NCBI RefSeq assembly: GCF_004745575.1 | Contig: NZ_RPEM01000002.1 | Span: forward strand, 310,001-374,000 | DNA length: 64,000 nt | DNA from: Pseudotabrizicola sediminis | GTDB lineage: Bacteria; Pseudomonadota; Alphaproteobacteria; Rhodobacterales; Rhodobacteraceae | Direction of reading: 5' to 3' | Notes under the pieces: generated by a model | The model's database searches: none | What the model was told of the DNA's origin: nothing | Seen by the model: only the letters and a program-made list of their open reading frames with translations | Translations under genes and position numbers: made by a program | Part shown: positions 35,731 to 44,633 of the stretch, one piece after another | Layout: every line of letters begins with the position of its first letter | Position numbering within the stretch: position 1 is the first letter of the stretch

Positions 35731-36593
35731 GTCTTCGCCACCCGTTCCAGCGACAGGGCATAAATCCCCGCCGCAATGATGATGCCCGCCCCCAACGCCA
35801 CCAGAGGGCTGAGGGTTTCGGCGTAAACCGTCAGCCCGATCAGGGTGACAAAGACGATCTGCAGATAGGCATAGGGCTGCACCCGCGCGGCCTCGATCTG
35901 CTCATAGCATTTCAGCAGCAGCCAATGCGACAAGATCGACAGCGCGGTGTAGATCGCCAGAAGCGGCATATCGGCAGGGGACACCGGCTGCCAGTTCGGC
36001 AGGCCCGCCACGGTCATCACCCCGGCCCCGATCACACCGGGCCAGAAGAACGACGCGAATGTCGGCTCGTCCCGTGTCGTCAGCCGGGTCAGGATCGAAT
36101 AGAGCGCGAACATCACCGCCGAGGCCAGCGGCAGCAGGGCCGCCGGAGTGAATACACCCAAGCCGGGTCGCAGGATCACGATCACCCCCACCATGCCTGC
36201 ACCAATCGCCAGCCAGCGTTGCCAGATAATCCGCTCGCCCAAAATCAGGCCGGAAAACGCGGCGATCAGCAGTGGGCAGATCGCGAATACCGCATGGCTT
36301 TCGATCAGCCCGATCAGGGTATAGCCCCAGACGATCACACAGATCTCGCCCACCAGCAGCAGCGCGCGCGCCACATGCGCTGTCATGTGGCGTGAGGCGA
36401 CAGCGGTGCGCATCCCTTCCGGCCGACGCAGCGCCAGCAGCAGGACAAAGCCCGCGAACACCCAGTAGCGGACCATCACCACCATCAGCGTGTTATATTC
36501 GGTGGCCAGATAGCGTGAGAATCCGTCCTGCGCGGCAAAGGTGGCTACAGCGGCAATCATCAGCCAGATGCCCAGGCGGGGGTTGCGGCTCAT
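35727..36593 (-). CDS. DMT-superfamily (EamA) transporter, tandem copy B
   Basis: This 288-residue carrier is the paralogue of copy A. The motif LGERIIWQRWLAIGAGMVGV ends repeat 1. The start at 36593 overlaps the mnmD stop by 4 bases, so mnmD, copy B and copy A form one translationally coupled unit. A longer frame reaching into mnmD is rejected because it is out of frame with mnmD coding and has no signal. Substrate unknown. Confidence 0.88.
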   Translation of the reverse strand: MSRNPRLGIWLMIAAVATFAAQDGFSRYLATEYNTLMVVMVRYWVFAGFVLLLALRRPEGMRTAVASRHMTAHVARALLLVGEICVIVWGYTLIGLIESHAVFAICPLLIAAFSGLILGERIIWQRWLAIGAGMVGVIVILRPGLGVFTPAALLPLASAVMFALYSILTRLTTRDEPTFASFFWPGVIGAGVMTVAGLPNWQPVSPADMPLLAIYTALSILSHWLLLKCYEQIEAARVQPYAYLQIVFVTLIGLTVYAETLSPLVALGAGIIIAAGIYALSLERVAKT

Positions 36594-37264
36594 CGCACAC
36601 CGGTAGTCATGTGCCGCTTGCGCCCGTGTCCGGCTTGGCGCGTTACGGTGAACCCGGCGTCGGTCAGGCTGCGGCGCACATGGCCCGCAGCGGTATAGGT
36701 GGCAAAGGTGCCACTCGTCGCAGTATGCCGCCCGACCTCTGCCATGATCTCGGATGACCACAGTTCGGGGTTTTTTGCCGGCGAAAACCCATCGAGAAAC
36801 CATGCATCCGCGCAGCCCTGCCACGCGGGCAGGGTGGCACGGGCATCGCCGATGATCACCTCAACCTCCACCCCCGGCAGGGAAAACCGCCGCGCCCCAC
36901 TGGCCCAATGTGCCAGAAACGGTGCCGCCACCGCCTGTGCTTCCGGGAAATGCGCCAGAGCGCGGGCGACGTCATCGGTGAACATCGGATAGGCCTCGAA
37001 ACTGGTAAAGCGCAACGTACCCGCCCGCCCGGTGCCTGCCCAGGCGATCAGCACCGCCAACAGGTTCAGCCCGGTTCCAAAGCCTAGTTCGGCAATGCGG
37101 AACCCGTCGCACAGCCGGTCTGCCAGGCCATTGCCCGCCAGAAACACATGCCGGGTTTCGGCCAGCCCGTCATGCAGCGAAAAATACGGGTCATCAAAGC
37201 GGCGCGACACCGGAATCACCCCGTCGCGCCAGTCCAGACCTGCACCCTGTTCGAGTTCCGACAT
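36590..37264 (-). CDS. mnmD: tRNA 5-methylaminomethyl-2-thiouridine methyltransferase domain protein (MnmD)
   Basis: The 224-residue protein corresponds to the MnmC1 domain (DUF752), which methylates nm5-uridine at tRNA position 34. Seen are the N-terminal RFDDPYFSLHDGLAETRHVFL, the SAM motif AELGFGTGLNLL, the conserved DAWFLDGFSPAKNPELWS and the GTFATYTAAGHVRRSL helix. In E. coli this domain is fused to an FAD-binding MnmC2. Here it stands alone, but a DAO-type flavoprotein gene starts 48 bp away on the opposite strand. It leads the mnmD-EamA-EamA unit. Confidence 0.92.
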   Translation of the reverse strand: MSELEQGAGLDWRDGVIPVSRRFDDPYFSLHDGLAETRHVFLAGNGLADRLCDGFRIAELGFGTGLNLLAVLIAWAGTGRAGTLRFTSFEAYPMFTDDVARALAHFPEAQAVAAPFLAHWASGARRFSLPGVEVEVIIGDARATLPAWQGCADAWFLDGFSPAKNPELWSSEIMAEVGRHTATSGTFATYTAAGHVRRSLTDAGFTVTRQAGHGRKRHMTTGVR

Positions 37265-37312
37265 TTGCCCTATGCCTCAGCTTGGGCGATCCATGGTCAG
37301 AAGGCGCAGCAA

Positions 37313-38353
37313 ATGACAAGACCCGATCTGATGGTTATGGGTGGCGGCATCTTTGGCCTGTCCATCGCGTGGGAGGCGGCACGACGCGGCGCACGGGTGC
37401 GGCTGATAGAGGTGACGCGCGTTGGCGCCGGGTCATCGGGTGGCGTGGTCGGCGCACTGGCCCCGCACGTGCCGGAAAACTGGAATGAAAAGAAAGCGTT
37501 CCAACTGGACAGCCTGCTGATGGCTGAAGACTTCTGGTCCGGCGTGACCGCAGCTTCCGGCCTGCCCGCCGGCTATGCCCGGCTGGGCCGGTTGCAACCG
37601 TTGGACAGTGCCGAGGCCTTGGACCGCGCGACCGAGCGGGGGGCCGAGGCGCAGGCCCTGTGGCAGGGCCGGGCGCAGTGGCAGGTGGTGCCCGCGACGG
37701 GGGCGGAATGGGAACCACACAGCCCGACAGGCATGCTGATCCACGATACCCTGTCCGCCCGCCTGCACCCGCGCATGGCCAGCACTGCATTGGTTGCCGC
37801 GATCCGCGCCAAGGGAGGAGAAGTCATGATTGGCGACGCCGAGACATCTGGCCCGGTGATCTGGGCCACCGGCCATGCGGGTCTGCTGGCGCTGAACGAG
37901 GATCTGGGGCGCAAGGTCGGGGCGGGGGTCAAGGGGCAGGCGCTGCTGCTGGCCCATGCTGCAAGCGATCTGCCGCAGATGCAGGTCGACGGGCTGCACA
38001 TCGTGCCGCATGCGGATGGCACGGTGGCCATCGGCTCTACGTCCGAAAACCAGTGGGACGATCCGGTGTCGGTCGACGCGCACTGCGATACGCTGCTGGC
38101 CCGCGCGATTGCCGCTGTGCCCGCCTTGCGCGGCGCGCCGGTGTTGGAACGCTGGGCCGGTATCCGCCCCCGCGCCCGCAGCCGCGCGCCCATGCTGGGC
38201 GCATGGCCGGGACGGGTGGGGGAGTATGTGGCCAACGGTGGCTTCAAGATCGGCTTTGGCATGGCCCCCAAGGTCGCGCAGGTGATGGTAGATCTGGTGC
38301 TGGACGGGGTGGACAGGGTGCCGGAGGGATTTCGGGTGGAGGCTTCGCTGTAG
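37313..38353 (+). CDS. DAO-family FAD-dependent oxidoreductase, possible MnmC2 partner
   Basis: The 346-residue flavoprotein has the dinucleotide fingerprint VMGGGIFGLSIAWEAARRG, the GxGSSGG turn, and the family C-terminus with GIRPRARSRAPMLG and YVANGGFKIGFGMAP. It belongs to the DAO superfamily (glycine oxidase, sarcosine oxidase, MnmC2). Position alone hints at MnmC2, which removes the carboxymethyl group of cmnm5U34, because mnmD is divergent and only 48 bp away. The sequence could also be a ThiO-like or amino-acid oxidase; the motifs do not decide. No signal peptide; cytoplasmic. Confidence 0.82.
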   Translation: MTRPDLMVMGGGIFGLSIAWEAARRGARVRLIEVTRVGAGSSGGVVGALAPHVPENWNEKKAFQLDSLLMAEDFWSGVTAASGLPAGYARLGRLQPLDSAEALDRATERGAEAQALWQGRAQWQVVPATGAEWEPHSPTGMLIHDTLSARLHPRMASTALVAAIRAKGGEVMIGDAETSGPVIWATGHAGLLALNEDLGRKVGAGVKGQALLLAHAASDLPQMQVDGLHIVPHADGTVAIGSTSENQWDDPVSVDAHCDTLLARAIAAVPALRGAPVLERWAGIRPRARSRAPMLGAWPGRVGEYVANGGFKIGFGMAPKVAQVMVDLVLDGVDRVPEGFRVEASL

Positions 38354-38367
38354 GCGTTGGTCTTGCG

Positions 38368-38412
38368 GAAAGCGCCGGGGGCTCTGCCCCTGGACCCCCG
38401 GGATAATTAAAG
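38368..38412 (+). terminator. terminator-like GC hairpins between convergent genes
   Basis: The spacer holds GGGGC-TCT-GCCCC and a run GGACCCCCGGGA followed by TAATTAAAGA. This resembles the end-of-gene element often seen in Rhodobacteraceae. It lies 14 bp after the DAO-type gene and just before the FMN reductase 3' end. Confidence 0.5.
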
Positions 38413-38422
38413 ACTGAAAATA

Positions 38423-38959
38423 TCAGCGGGCCATCTCGTTGCGCAGAAGCTGCATCAGTTCGGTCAACCCTTTCCGGGCACGTTCGTCCTTGAGATGGCC
38501 TTTCTCATCAAAGGCCTCGCCCGAGTTAGCGATGAACACCTCGGGCCCCGGCAGCAAGCGCGGGCGAAACGGTACAAGACAATGGCGCAGGGAAAATTGC
38601 GACCGCTCGCCCCCTGCGCGGCCTGCAGCGGCCGAGAGGATGGCCACTGGCTTGTCGCGCCACGGTGCACCTTTGGTGCGGCTGACCCAGTCGAGCGCGT
38701 TTTTCAGCACGCCGGACAGGTTCTTGTTGTATTCCGGCGTGGCGATGATGACCGCATCGGCGCTGGCGATCTGATCGGCGAGGGTCAGCACCTCGGGCGG
38801 CATGCCCGCAGCCTCCAGATCGCCGTCGTAGAGCGGCAGGCGCAGGATACCTTCGGTAAAGCTGCACTCGCCAAAGGCGCGCACGGCCTCAAGCATCAAT
38901 AGGCGGTTGGTGGAGGCGGCGCGAAGTGAGCCGCAGAGGCCCAGAAGGGTCGGGGTCAT
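38423..38959 (-). CDS. NADPH-dependent FMN reductase family protein
   Basis: The 178-residue flavodoxin-fold protein opens with TLLGLCGSLRAASTNRLL (phosphate-binding loop) and has the family's TPEYNKNLSGVLKNALDW motif near residue 80, which binds the FMN isoalloxazine. Members reduce FMN, azo dyes, chromate or quinones with NAD(P)H. Its start overlaps lrgB by 4 bases, so it is translationally coupled to lrgAB; the biological link between these is unknown. A longer frame inside lrgB was rejected. Confidence 0.9.
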   Translation of the reverse strand: MTPTLLGLCGSLRAASTNRLLMLEAVRAFGECSFTEGILRLPLYDGDLEAAGMPPEVLTLADQIASADAVIIATPEYNKNLSGVLKNALDWVSRTKGAPWRDKPVAILSAAAGRAGGERSQFSLRHCLVPFRPRLLPGPEVFIANSGEAFDEKGHLKDERARKGLTELMQLLRNEMAR

Positions 38960-39684
38960 GGCAATCCTTGAGAAAAGACGGATAGGGCAAGAGGCGCGAC
39001 GAGCGCCGTCGCGATGGCATTTAGCGCCATGCCAAGCGCCGCAAAGGCCCCGGCGGTGGGATGCACCTGCAAGGCGCGGGCGGTGCCGATGCCATGGCTG
39101 GTCAGCCCCACGGCAAAGCCGCGCGCCCTCCAGTCGCGCAACCGCAGCAGGTTCAGAAGTGGCGTGGCCACCACCGCGCCGGTGATGCCGGTCAGGATCA
39201 CCAGAACGGCCGTCAGCGTCGGCGACCCGCCGATCCGCTCGGCGATGCCGATGGCCACCGGTGCGGTCGCGGATTTTGGCGCAAGCGACGCCAGCACCGT
39301 CGCGTCCACCCCCAGCGCCGCCCCGATGGCCAGTGCCGACAGCGCCGCGGTCAGCGAGCCTGCGACCAGCGCCGCCAGCACCGGCCACAGCGCGCGTCGC
39401 AGCCGGGGCAGGCTGTCATAAAGCGGTAGGGCAAGCGCCACGGTCGCCGGACCCAGCAGGAAGTGGACAAACTGCGCGCCCTCAAAATAAGTCGCATAGG
39501 GCGTGGCGGTCAGATGCAGCACAAGCGCCAATACCGCCACCGCGATCAGCACCGGGTTGACCAGCGGCGTGCGCCCCGCCAGCCGGAAACAGGCATCCCC
39601 CAGTGTGTAAGCCGCCAGTGTCGCGGTCAGCCACAACAGCGGGCCTTGTGACAGATAGCTCCAGATATCGGCGAAATCAGTCAT
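38956..39684 (-). CDS. lrgB: LrgB-family membrane protein (CidB/LrgB)
   Basis: The 242-residue inner-membrane protein has about eight hydrophobic helices and the LrgB family pattern NPVLIAV, LLGPATVALALPLY, LAPKSATAPVAIGIAE, ILTGITGAVV and TSHGIGTARAL. LrgAB pairs act like holin/antiholin components or pyruvate/glycolate-related transporters in other organisms. It overlaps lrgA by 8 bases and the FMN reductase by 4, so all three are coupled. Confidence 0.94.
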   Translation of the reverse strand: MTDFADIWSYLSQGPLLWLTATLAAYTLGDACFRLAGRTPLVNPVLIAVAVLALVLHLTATPYATYFEGAQFVHFLLGPATVALALPLYDSLPRLRRALWPVLAALVAGSLTAALSALAIGAALGVDATVLASLAPKSATAPVAIGIAERIGGSPTLTAVLVILTGITGAVVATPLLNLLRLRDWRARGFAVGLTSHGIGTARALQVHPTAGAFAALGMALNAIATALVAPLALSVFSQGLP

Positions 39685-40030
39685 CGTGCGATCCGGTCAG
39701 GCGGGCAACGCCTGCAAATGTCAGCGCAGCCACGGCAATGGCAAGAATGGTGGACACCACCACCGCCAGCCCGATGGCAGCCGTCTGGCCGCCCAAAGTG
39801 GCAAAATGGCCGACCACTCCGACACCGGCGGGCACGAACAGCAGTGACAGATGTGACAGGATGCCCTGCGCCGTGGGGCGCACGAGCGCGGCAAAGCGGG
39901 GCGACACCACCAGCGCCGCCAGCATCAGCACCATGCCAAGCACCGGGCCGGGCAGCGGCATAGGCAAGGCGCGGGCGAGTGTTTCGCCGACAAGCTGAAA
40001 GGTCAGGATTGCGATCAGGGCGTGAAGCAT
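39677..40030 (-). CDS. lrgA: LrgA/CidA-family membrane protein
   Basis: The 117-residue protein has four hydrophobic helices with the family's core LTFQLVGETLARALPMPLPG and PVLGMVLML (first half), and SLLFVPAGVGVV (second half). LrgA works with LrgB, which follows with an 8-base overlap; the unit order is lrgA-lrgB-FMN reductase. The start at 40030 follows the family; a longer frame to 40078 has no support. Confidence 0.92.
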   Translation of the reverse strand: MLHALIAILTFQLVGETLARALPMPLPGPVLGMVLMLAALVVSPRFAALVRPTAQGILSHLSLLFVPAGVGVVGHFATLGGQTAAIGLAVVVSTILAIAVAALTFAGVARLTGSHDD

Positions 40031-40117
40031 CGGCGCGGCCTTTGTCTGTTTTGGTCGAGCGTAAGACCTTTGGCGCAAAAGGAAAGGGCGGCTTTGGCCT
40101 TGGCCGTCCCCCTCGGA

Positions 40118-40588
40118 TCAGACTGCGCGCTGGAAGGTCAGCGTGGTCACCCGGTCATGTCCGGGATGGCTGCTGCGTCCGACCTCGGCAAATCCCATGG
40201 CACGAAAGGCGGCATGGTTCTCGACCAGTTCTACCCGTGTTTGCAGTTCCAGCACCGGCAGACCCAACGCGCGTGCCCGTGCCGCCGCCGTCTCCATCAA
40301 TACGCGCGCCAGACCCTTTCTCCGATGCGTGCCCGCCACCGCCAGCTTGCCCAGATACAGCGCCTGCGGCCTTATCGTAAGGACCATGCAGGCCACCGGC
40401 GGCGCGCCGATCACCCAGACCTCGCCCGTTCGGGCCTGCGCGGCAATCACCTCGGCGGTCAGCGTCAGCATGGACGAGGGCGGATCAATCCGCCCCTCCA
40501 TCGCGGCGAATTCCTGCCGGATCAGGTGAAGAATGCCGGTCCAGTCATACGGATCAATCGCTCGGGTGGGGGTCATCTGGACGGGCAT
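40118..40588 (-). CDS. GNAT-family N-acetyltransferase
   Basis: The 156-residue protein has the GNAT core: the beta4 strand LYLGKLAVAGTHRRKGLARVL with the acetyl-CoA pyrophosphate loop (RRKGLA), the following helix ARARALGLPVLEL, and the terminal ENHAAFRAMGF motif. The acceptor is unknown. It may start at 40588 or, 4 codons later, at 40576. It lies 88 bp upstream of lrgA on the same strand and diverges from smc. Confidence 0.88.
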   Translation of the reverse strand: MPVQMTPTRAIDPYDWTGILHLIRQEFAAMEGRIDPPSSMLTLTAEVIAAQARTGEVWVIGAPPVACMVLTIRPQALYLGKLAVAGTHRRKGLARVLMETAAARARALGLPVLELQTRVELVENHAAFRAMGFAEVGRSSHPGHDRVTTLTFQRAV

Positions 40589-40687
40589 CTGCCTTGCGCT
40601 TCAACTGCCAGACCACAGAACGACAAACCGACCCGCCCTGCAAGGGGCCAACATCTTGGGGATAACCAGCTTCTGACCGCCAGATGC

Positions 40688-40714
40688 GGGGGCAGCCCTG
40701 TTGACTCTGCCCCC
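40688..40714. promoter_or_regulatory. hairpin in the smc leader region
   Basis: GGGGGCAG (40688-40695) pairs perfectly with CTGCCCCC (40707-40714) across an 11-base loop that contains TTGAC. It lies 45 bp before the smc start codon, so it could overlap a promoter -35 element or structure the 5' leader. No U-run follows. The rest of the 170 bp divergent spacer shows nothing. Confidence 0.45.
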
Positions 40715-40758
40715 ATGGATACCCAACCATTGCCATCTTGCGACTCAACGAGGCACAG

Positions 40759-43700
40759 GTGCGTTTTTCCCGGCTCCGGCTCAACGGCTTCAAAAGCTTT
40801 GTCGACCCCACGGATCTGGTGATCCATGAGGGGCTGACCGGCGTGGTCGGGCCAAACGGCTGCGGCAAGTCGAACCTGCTGGAGGCGCTGCGTTGGGTCA
40901 TGGGCGAAAACCGCCCCACCGCGATGCGCGGCGGCGGGATGGAGGATGTGATCTTTGCCGGGGCTGCCACCCGTGGCGCACGGCATTTTGCCGAAGTGTC
41001 GATCGTGATCGACAATCAGGACCGGCTGGCCCCTTCGGGGTTCAACGACGCCGACACGATCGAGATCGTGCGCCGGATCACCCGCGATGCGGGCTCCGCC
41101 TACAAGGCTAATGCCAAGGATGTGCGCGCCCGCGATGTGCAGATGCTGTTCGCCGATGCCTCTACCGGATCACATTCCCCGGCGCTGGTGCGGCAAGGGC
41201 AGATATCGGAGCTGATCAACGCCAAGCCCAAATCGCGCCGCCGCATTCTGGAAGAGGCCGCCGGCATCTCGGGTCTTTATGCCCGGCGGCACGAAGCTGA
41301 ATTGAAACTGTCCGGCGCCGAGCAGAACCTTTTGCGCGTCGATGACGTGCTCGAAGGACTGGCCCAACAGGTTGCCACCCTGACCCGTCAGGCCCGGCAA
41401 GCCGCCCGTTACCGCGAAATCGGCGAAGACCTGCGCCGGTCCGAAGGCATGCTTTTGTTCCGCCGCTGGCGCGAGGCCGATCTGGCCCGGGCCGAGGCCG
41501 AGGCGCAGTTGCGTGACCGTCTGGTGGCCGCAGGCAAGGCCGATGCTGTCACCCGCGCCGCCAGCAAGGCGCGCGAGGCCCGCGAAGACGCCCTGCCACC
41601 GAAGCGAGAGGAAGAGGCGGTGGCGGCGGCAATCCTGCAGCGCCTTGTCCTGCAACGCGACGCTTTGGGCGATCAGGAAGCCCGGGCAATGCAGTTGATC
41701 GACACCCTGCGCGGCCGCATCACCCAGCTTGACCGGGATATGGAGCGTGAGGCCGGGCTGAACCGGGACGCGGGCGAGACGATCAGTCGGCTTGACTGGG
41801 AGGTGGAGCAGCTTCTGCGCGCGCATGACGGCCACGACAACCGGCTGGCCGAGGCGGCGGACACCGCGCGCGACGCGGGGGCTATCCTGTCCGACCGTGA
41901 AACCCTGCTGTCACAGGCCACCGAGGATTCCGCCCGCCTCGCCGCCCGCCACCAGTCGGTGCAGCGCCTGCTGTCGGACACCCGCGCCACAGTGGGCCGG
42001 GCCGAGGCCGAAGCCGCCCGCGCGCGGGACATGGTTGACGCTGCCGCCGAAGCGCTGGAGGCCGCGACCGAGGCCTATGCCGGTGCCACCGAAGGGCAGG
42101 AAGACGCCGCCGCCCTGGCCGAAGCCGCCGAAGAGGCGCTTGAACTGGCTGAATCCGCCCGCGCCGAAGCACAGGGCCGCGAGGCCGAAGCCCGCGCCGC
42201 CCGTGGCGAGGCGGAAGGCGAGGCCAATGCCCTGCGTGCCGAAGTCGCGGCTCTGGCGCGTCTGGTGGACCGCGAATCGCAGGCAGGTCACCAGTTGTTA
42301 GACCGGCTTTCGGTGGAGCCGGGTTATGAAAAGGCGCTCGGGGCCGCCCTGTCGGATGATCTGCGCGCGCCCGAAGTTGCCGCCGATGCCCGGTCGGGCT
42401 GGGCCGTGCTGCCCGGCTATGATGATACCGCGCCCTTGCCCATGGGCGCGCAGCCCCTTGCCAGCCATGTCGGGGCGCCAGACGTGCTCGACCGCAGGCT
42501 GTCGCAGATTGGCCTTGTGGAACGTGCGAACGGGGCCACCCTGCAACCCAACCTGCAACCCGGGCAACGCCTTGTCAGCCTTGAAGGCGACCTTTGGCGC
42601 TGGGATGGCTTCCGTGCCGCCGCCGAAGATGCCCCCTCCGCCGCTGCTGCCCGTCTGCAACAACTCAACCGCCTTGTGCAGCTGAAACTGGATCTGGAGC
42701 AGGTCTCTGCCCGTGCCGAAGGCGCAAAGCGCGCGCATGAGGCGTTGCAGACCCGCCTTGCCGATCTGGCCCGCGCCGACCAGATGGCCCGCGACGCCCG
42801 CCGCGCCGCAGATGCCCGCGTGACCGAAGCCAACCGCGCCGCCAGTCGGGCCGAGGCCGAAGCCTCCATCGCGGGTGGTAAACTGGACTCTGCCCGCCTC
42901 GCTGTCGCCCGTTATGAAGATGAGGCGATGGCCGCCCGCACCCGCCTGCGCGAGGCCGAGGCGAACGCCACCGACCTGCCCGACCTTGACGCCGCTCGTG
43001 ACCGGGTGGAGGCCGCCAAGGTCGCGGTCGAGGCCGCCCGTCTGGCCATGCTCACCCGTCGCTCTGCCCATGACGAGTTGCGCCGCGAAGGCGAGGCGCG
43101 CGTACGCCGCCGGCAAGAGGCGACCAAGGAAATGTCCGGCTGGCGACACCGGCTGGAGACGGCGGAAAAGCGCAGCGCCGAACTAGCCGGTCGCCGGGCG
43201 GAAGCGGAGGAAGAGTTGGCAGAGGCCAGCGCCGCCCCCGAAGAACTCGCGGCCAAACGCGAGGAACTGTCCGACGCCATCGACACTGCCGAGTCCCGTC
43301 GCCGCAAAGCCGCCGACGCCCTGACCGAGGCCGAAACCGCTTTGCGTGAAGCGCAACTGGCCGAGCGCGACGCCGACCGCCTCAATGGCGAGGCGCGTGA
43401 GGCCCGCGCCCGGGCCGAGGCCCGCAATGACGCCGCCCGCGAAACCGTCGCCTATGCCGCCGAGCGCATCGCTGAAGACGCCGACTGTACCCCGGTAGAG
43501 CTGCTCGCCTCGCTCAAGGTCGATCCTGACAAGATGCCAGACGCCGAAACCCTCGATGTCGAGGTGCAGCGCCTGAAACGTCAGCGCGAAGCGCTTGGTG
43601 CGGTGAACCTGCGCGCGGAAGAGGATATGGCCGCAGTGGCAGGCGAACACGCCACGCTGCTGAAGGAAAAGACCGACCTGGAAGAGGCGATCAAGAAGTT

Positions 43701-44214
43701 GCGCGCAGGCATCTCGGGCCTGAACCGCGAAGGCCGCGAGCGTCTGCTGACAGCCTTTGAACAGGTCAATCAGAACTTCGCCACGCTGTTCACCCACCTG
43801 TTCGGCGGCGGCGAGGCGCGGCTGGTTCTGGTCGAATCCGATGACCCGCTGGAGGCTGGCCTTGAAATCATGTGCCAGCCACCCGGCAAGAAACTCGCCA
43901 CCCTGTCGCTGCTGTCCGGGGGCGAACAGACCCTGACCGCACTCGCGCTGATCTTCGGCGTCTTCCTCGCCAACCCCGCCCCGATCTGCGTGCTCGATGA
44001 GGTGGACGCGCCGCTGGATGACGCGAATGTCACCCGCTTCTGCGACCTTTTAGACGAGATGGCCCGCCGGACCGAAACCCGCTTCCTGATCATCACCCAC
44101 CACGCTGTCACCATGGCGCGGATGGACCGGCTGTTCGGTGTCACCATGGCCGAACAGGGCGTCAGCCAGTTGGTCAGTGTTGACCTCAAGAAGGCCGAGG
44201 CACTGGTTGCATGA
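40759..44214 (+). CDS. smc: chromosome segregation ATPase SMC
   Basis: SMC dimers load DNA and extrude loops with ScpAB. The 1151-residue product starts at GTG 40759 (GAGG upstream); a TTG start seven codons earlier is less likely. The N-terminal ATPase half holds Walker A GPNGCGKSN at residues 31-39. A long coiled coil rich in Ala/Glu/Arg follows to ~500, then the hinge (~510-620), a second coil, and the C-terminal half with the ABC signature LLSGGEQTL near 1051 and Walker B CVLDEVDAPLDDAN near 1077. scpA/scpB are not in the window. Confidence 0.97.
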   Translation: MRFSRLRLNGFKSFVDPTDLVIHEGLTGVVGPNGCGKSNLLEALRWVMGENRPTAMRGGGMEDVIFAGAATRGARHFAEVSIVIDNQDRLAPSGFNDADTIEIVRRITRDAGSAYKANAKDVRARDVQMLFADASTGSHSPALVRQGQISELINAKPKSRRRILEEAAGISGLYARRHEAELKLSGAEQNLLRVDDVLEGLAQQVATLTRQARQAARYREIGEDLRRSEGMLLFRRWREADLARAEAEAQLRDRLVAAGKADAVTRAASKAREAREDALPPKREEEAVAAAILQRLVLQRDALGDQEARAMQLIDTLRGRITQLDRDMEREAGLNRDAGETISRLDWEVEQLLRAHDGHDNRLAEAADTARDAGAILSDRETLLSQATEDSARLAARHQSVQRLLSDTRATVGRAEAEAARARDMVDAAAEALEAATEAYAGATEGQEDAAALAEAAEEALELAESARAEAQGREAEARAARGEAEGEANALRAEVAALARLVDRESQAGHQLLDRLSVEPGYEKALGAALSDDLRAPEVAADARSGWAVLPGYDDTAPLPMGAQPLASHVGAPDVLDRRLSQIGLVERANGATLQPNLQPGQRLVSLEGDLWRWDGFRAAAEDAPSAAAARLQQLNRLVQLKLDLEQVSARAEGAKRAHEALQTRLADLARADQMARDARRAADARVTEANRAASRAEAEASIAGGKLDSARLAVARYEDEAMAARTRLREAEANATDLPDLDAARDRVEAAKVAVEAARLAMLTRRSAHDELRREGEARVRRRQEATKEMSGWRHRLETAEKRSAELAGRRAEAEEELAEASAAPEELAAKREELSDAIDTAESRRRKAADALTEAETALREAQLAERDADRLNGEAREARARAEARNDAARETVAYAAERIAEDADCTPVELLASLKVDPDKMPDAETLDVEVQRLKRQREALGAVNLRAEEDMAAVAGEHATLLKEKTDLEEAIKKLRAGISGLNREGRERLLTAFEQVNQNFATLFTHLFGGGEARLVLVESDDPLEAGLEIMCQPPGKKLATLSLLSGGEQTLTALALIFGVFLANPAPICVLDEVDAPLDDANVTRFCDLLDEMARRTETRFLIITHHAVTMARMDRLFGVTMAEQGVSQLVSVDLKKAEALVA

Positions 44215-44561
44215 TCACTGCGCTACGGACCGCAGGCTTTCTGGCCGTCGAGGTTGAAGGCGATGTGTTGCACGCCCGCCTTTGGGCCAGTTCGGTCGAC
44301 TTCACCGCCACGCCAGAGGGCGATCAGTGGTGCCTTGCCCTGCACTGGCCGGTCCGTGCCTCTGACGCGCAACGCGCGCAGTGGAACGCCACCCACCCCG
44401 ATGCCCCGATGGACATCCGCAGCGGTGAAACCCGGCTGTCGATGCTGGTCTCGTCGGATGACCCGCAAAGGCTCTCCCTCTGGGCCGCCTTGGCCGAGGA
44501 AGCGATCGCACAGATGGTTCGCTGGCGCCGCGCCCAACGCCAACCGGGCGAAGGCTACTGA
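44211..44561 (+). CDS. conserved hypothetical protein downstream of smc
   Basis: The 116-residue protein starts within the smc stop (4-base overlap), so its translation is coupled to smc. It has no signal peptide or membrane helix. It looks like a small alpha/beta cytoplasmic protein, with strands LAVEVEGDVLHARL and DQWCLALHWPVR and a C-terminal helix EEAIAQMVRWRRAQR. I do not recognise a domain. Coupling to smc suggests a role in chromosome maintenance, but this is inference only. Confidence 0.7.
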   Translation: MITALRTAGFLAVEVEGDVLHARLWASSVDFTATPEGDQWCLALHWPVRASDAQRAQWNATHPDAPMDIRSGETRLSMLVSSDDPQRLSLWAALAEEAIAQMVRWRRAQRQPGEGY

Positions 44562-44633
44562 CCGCAAAGCCCTGTACTTGCGAATTCAGTACTCTGGGGG
44601 CGTTCGCGAGCCGGGGATTGCACTCCAAGCCCG

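Noticed and set aside
34849-36593. Recent duplication or mobile element around the two EamA genes
   Set aside because: The copies are well diverged and no insertion sequence or terminal repeats flank them.
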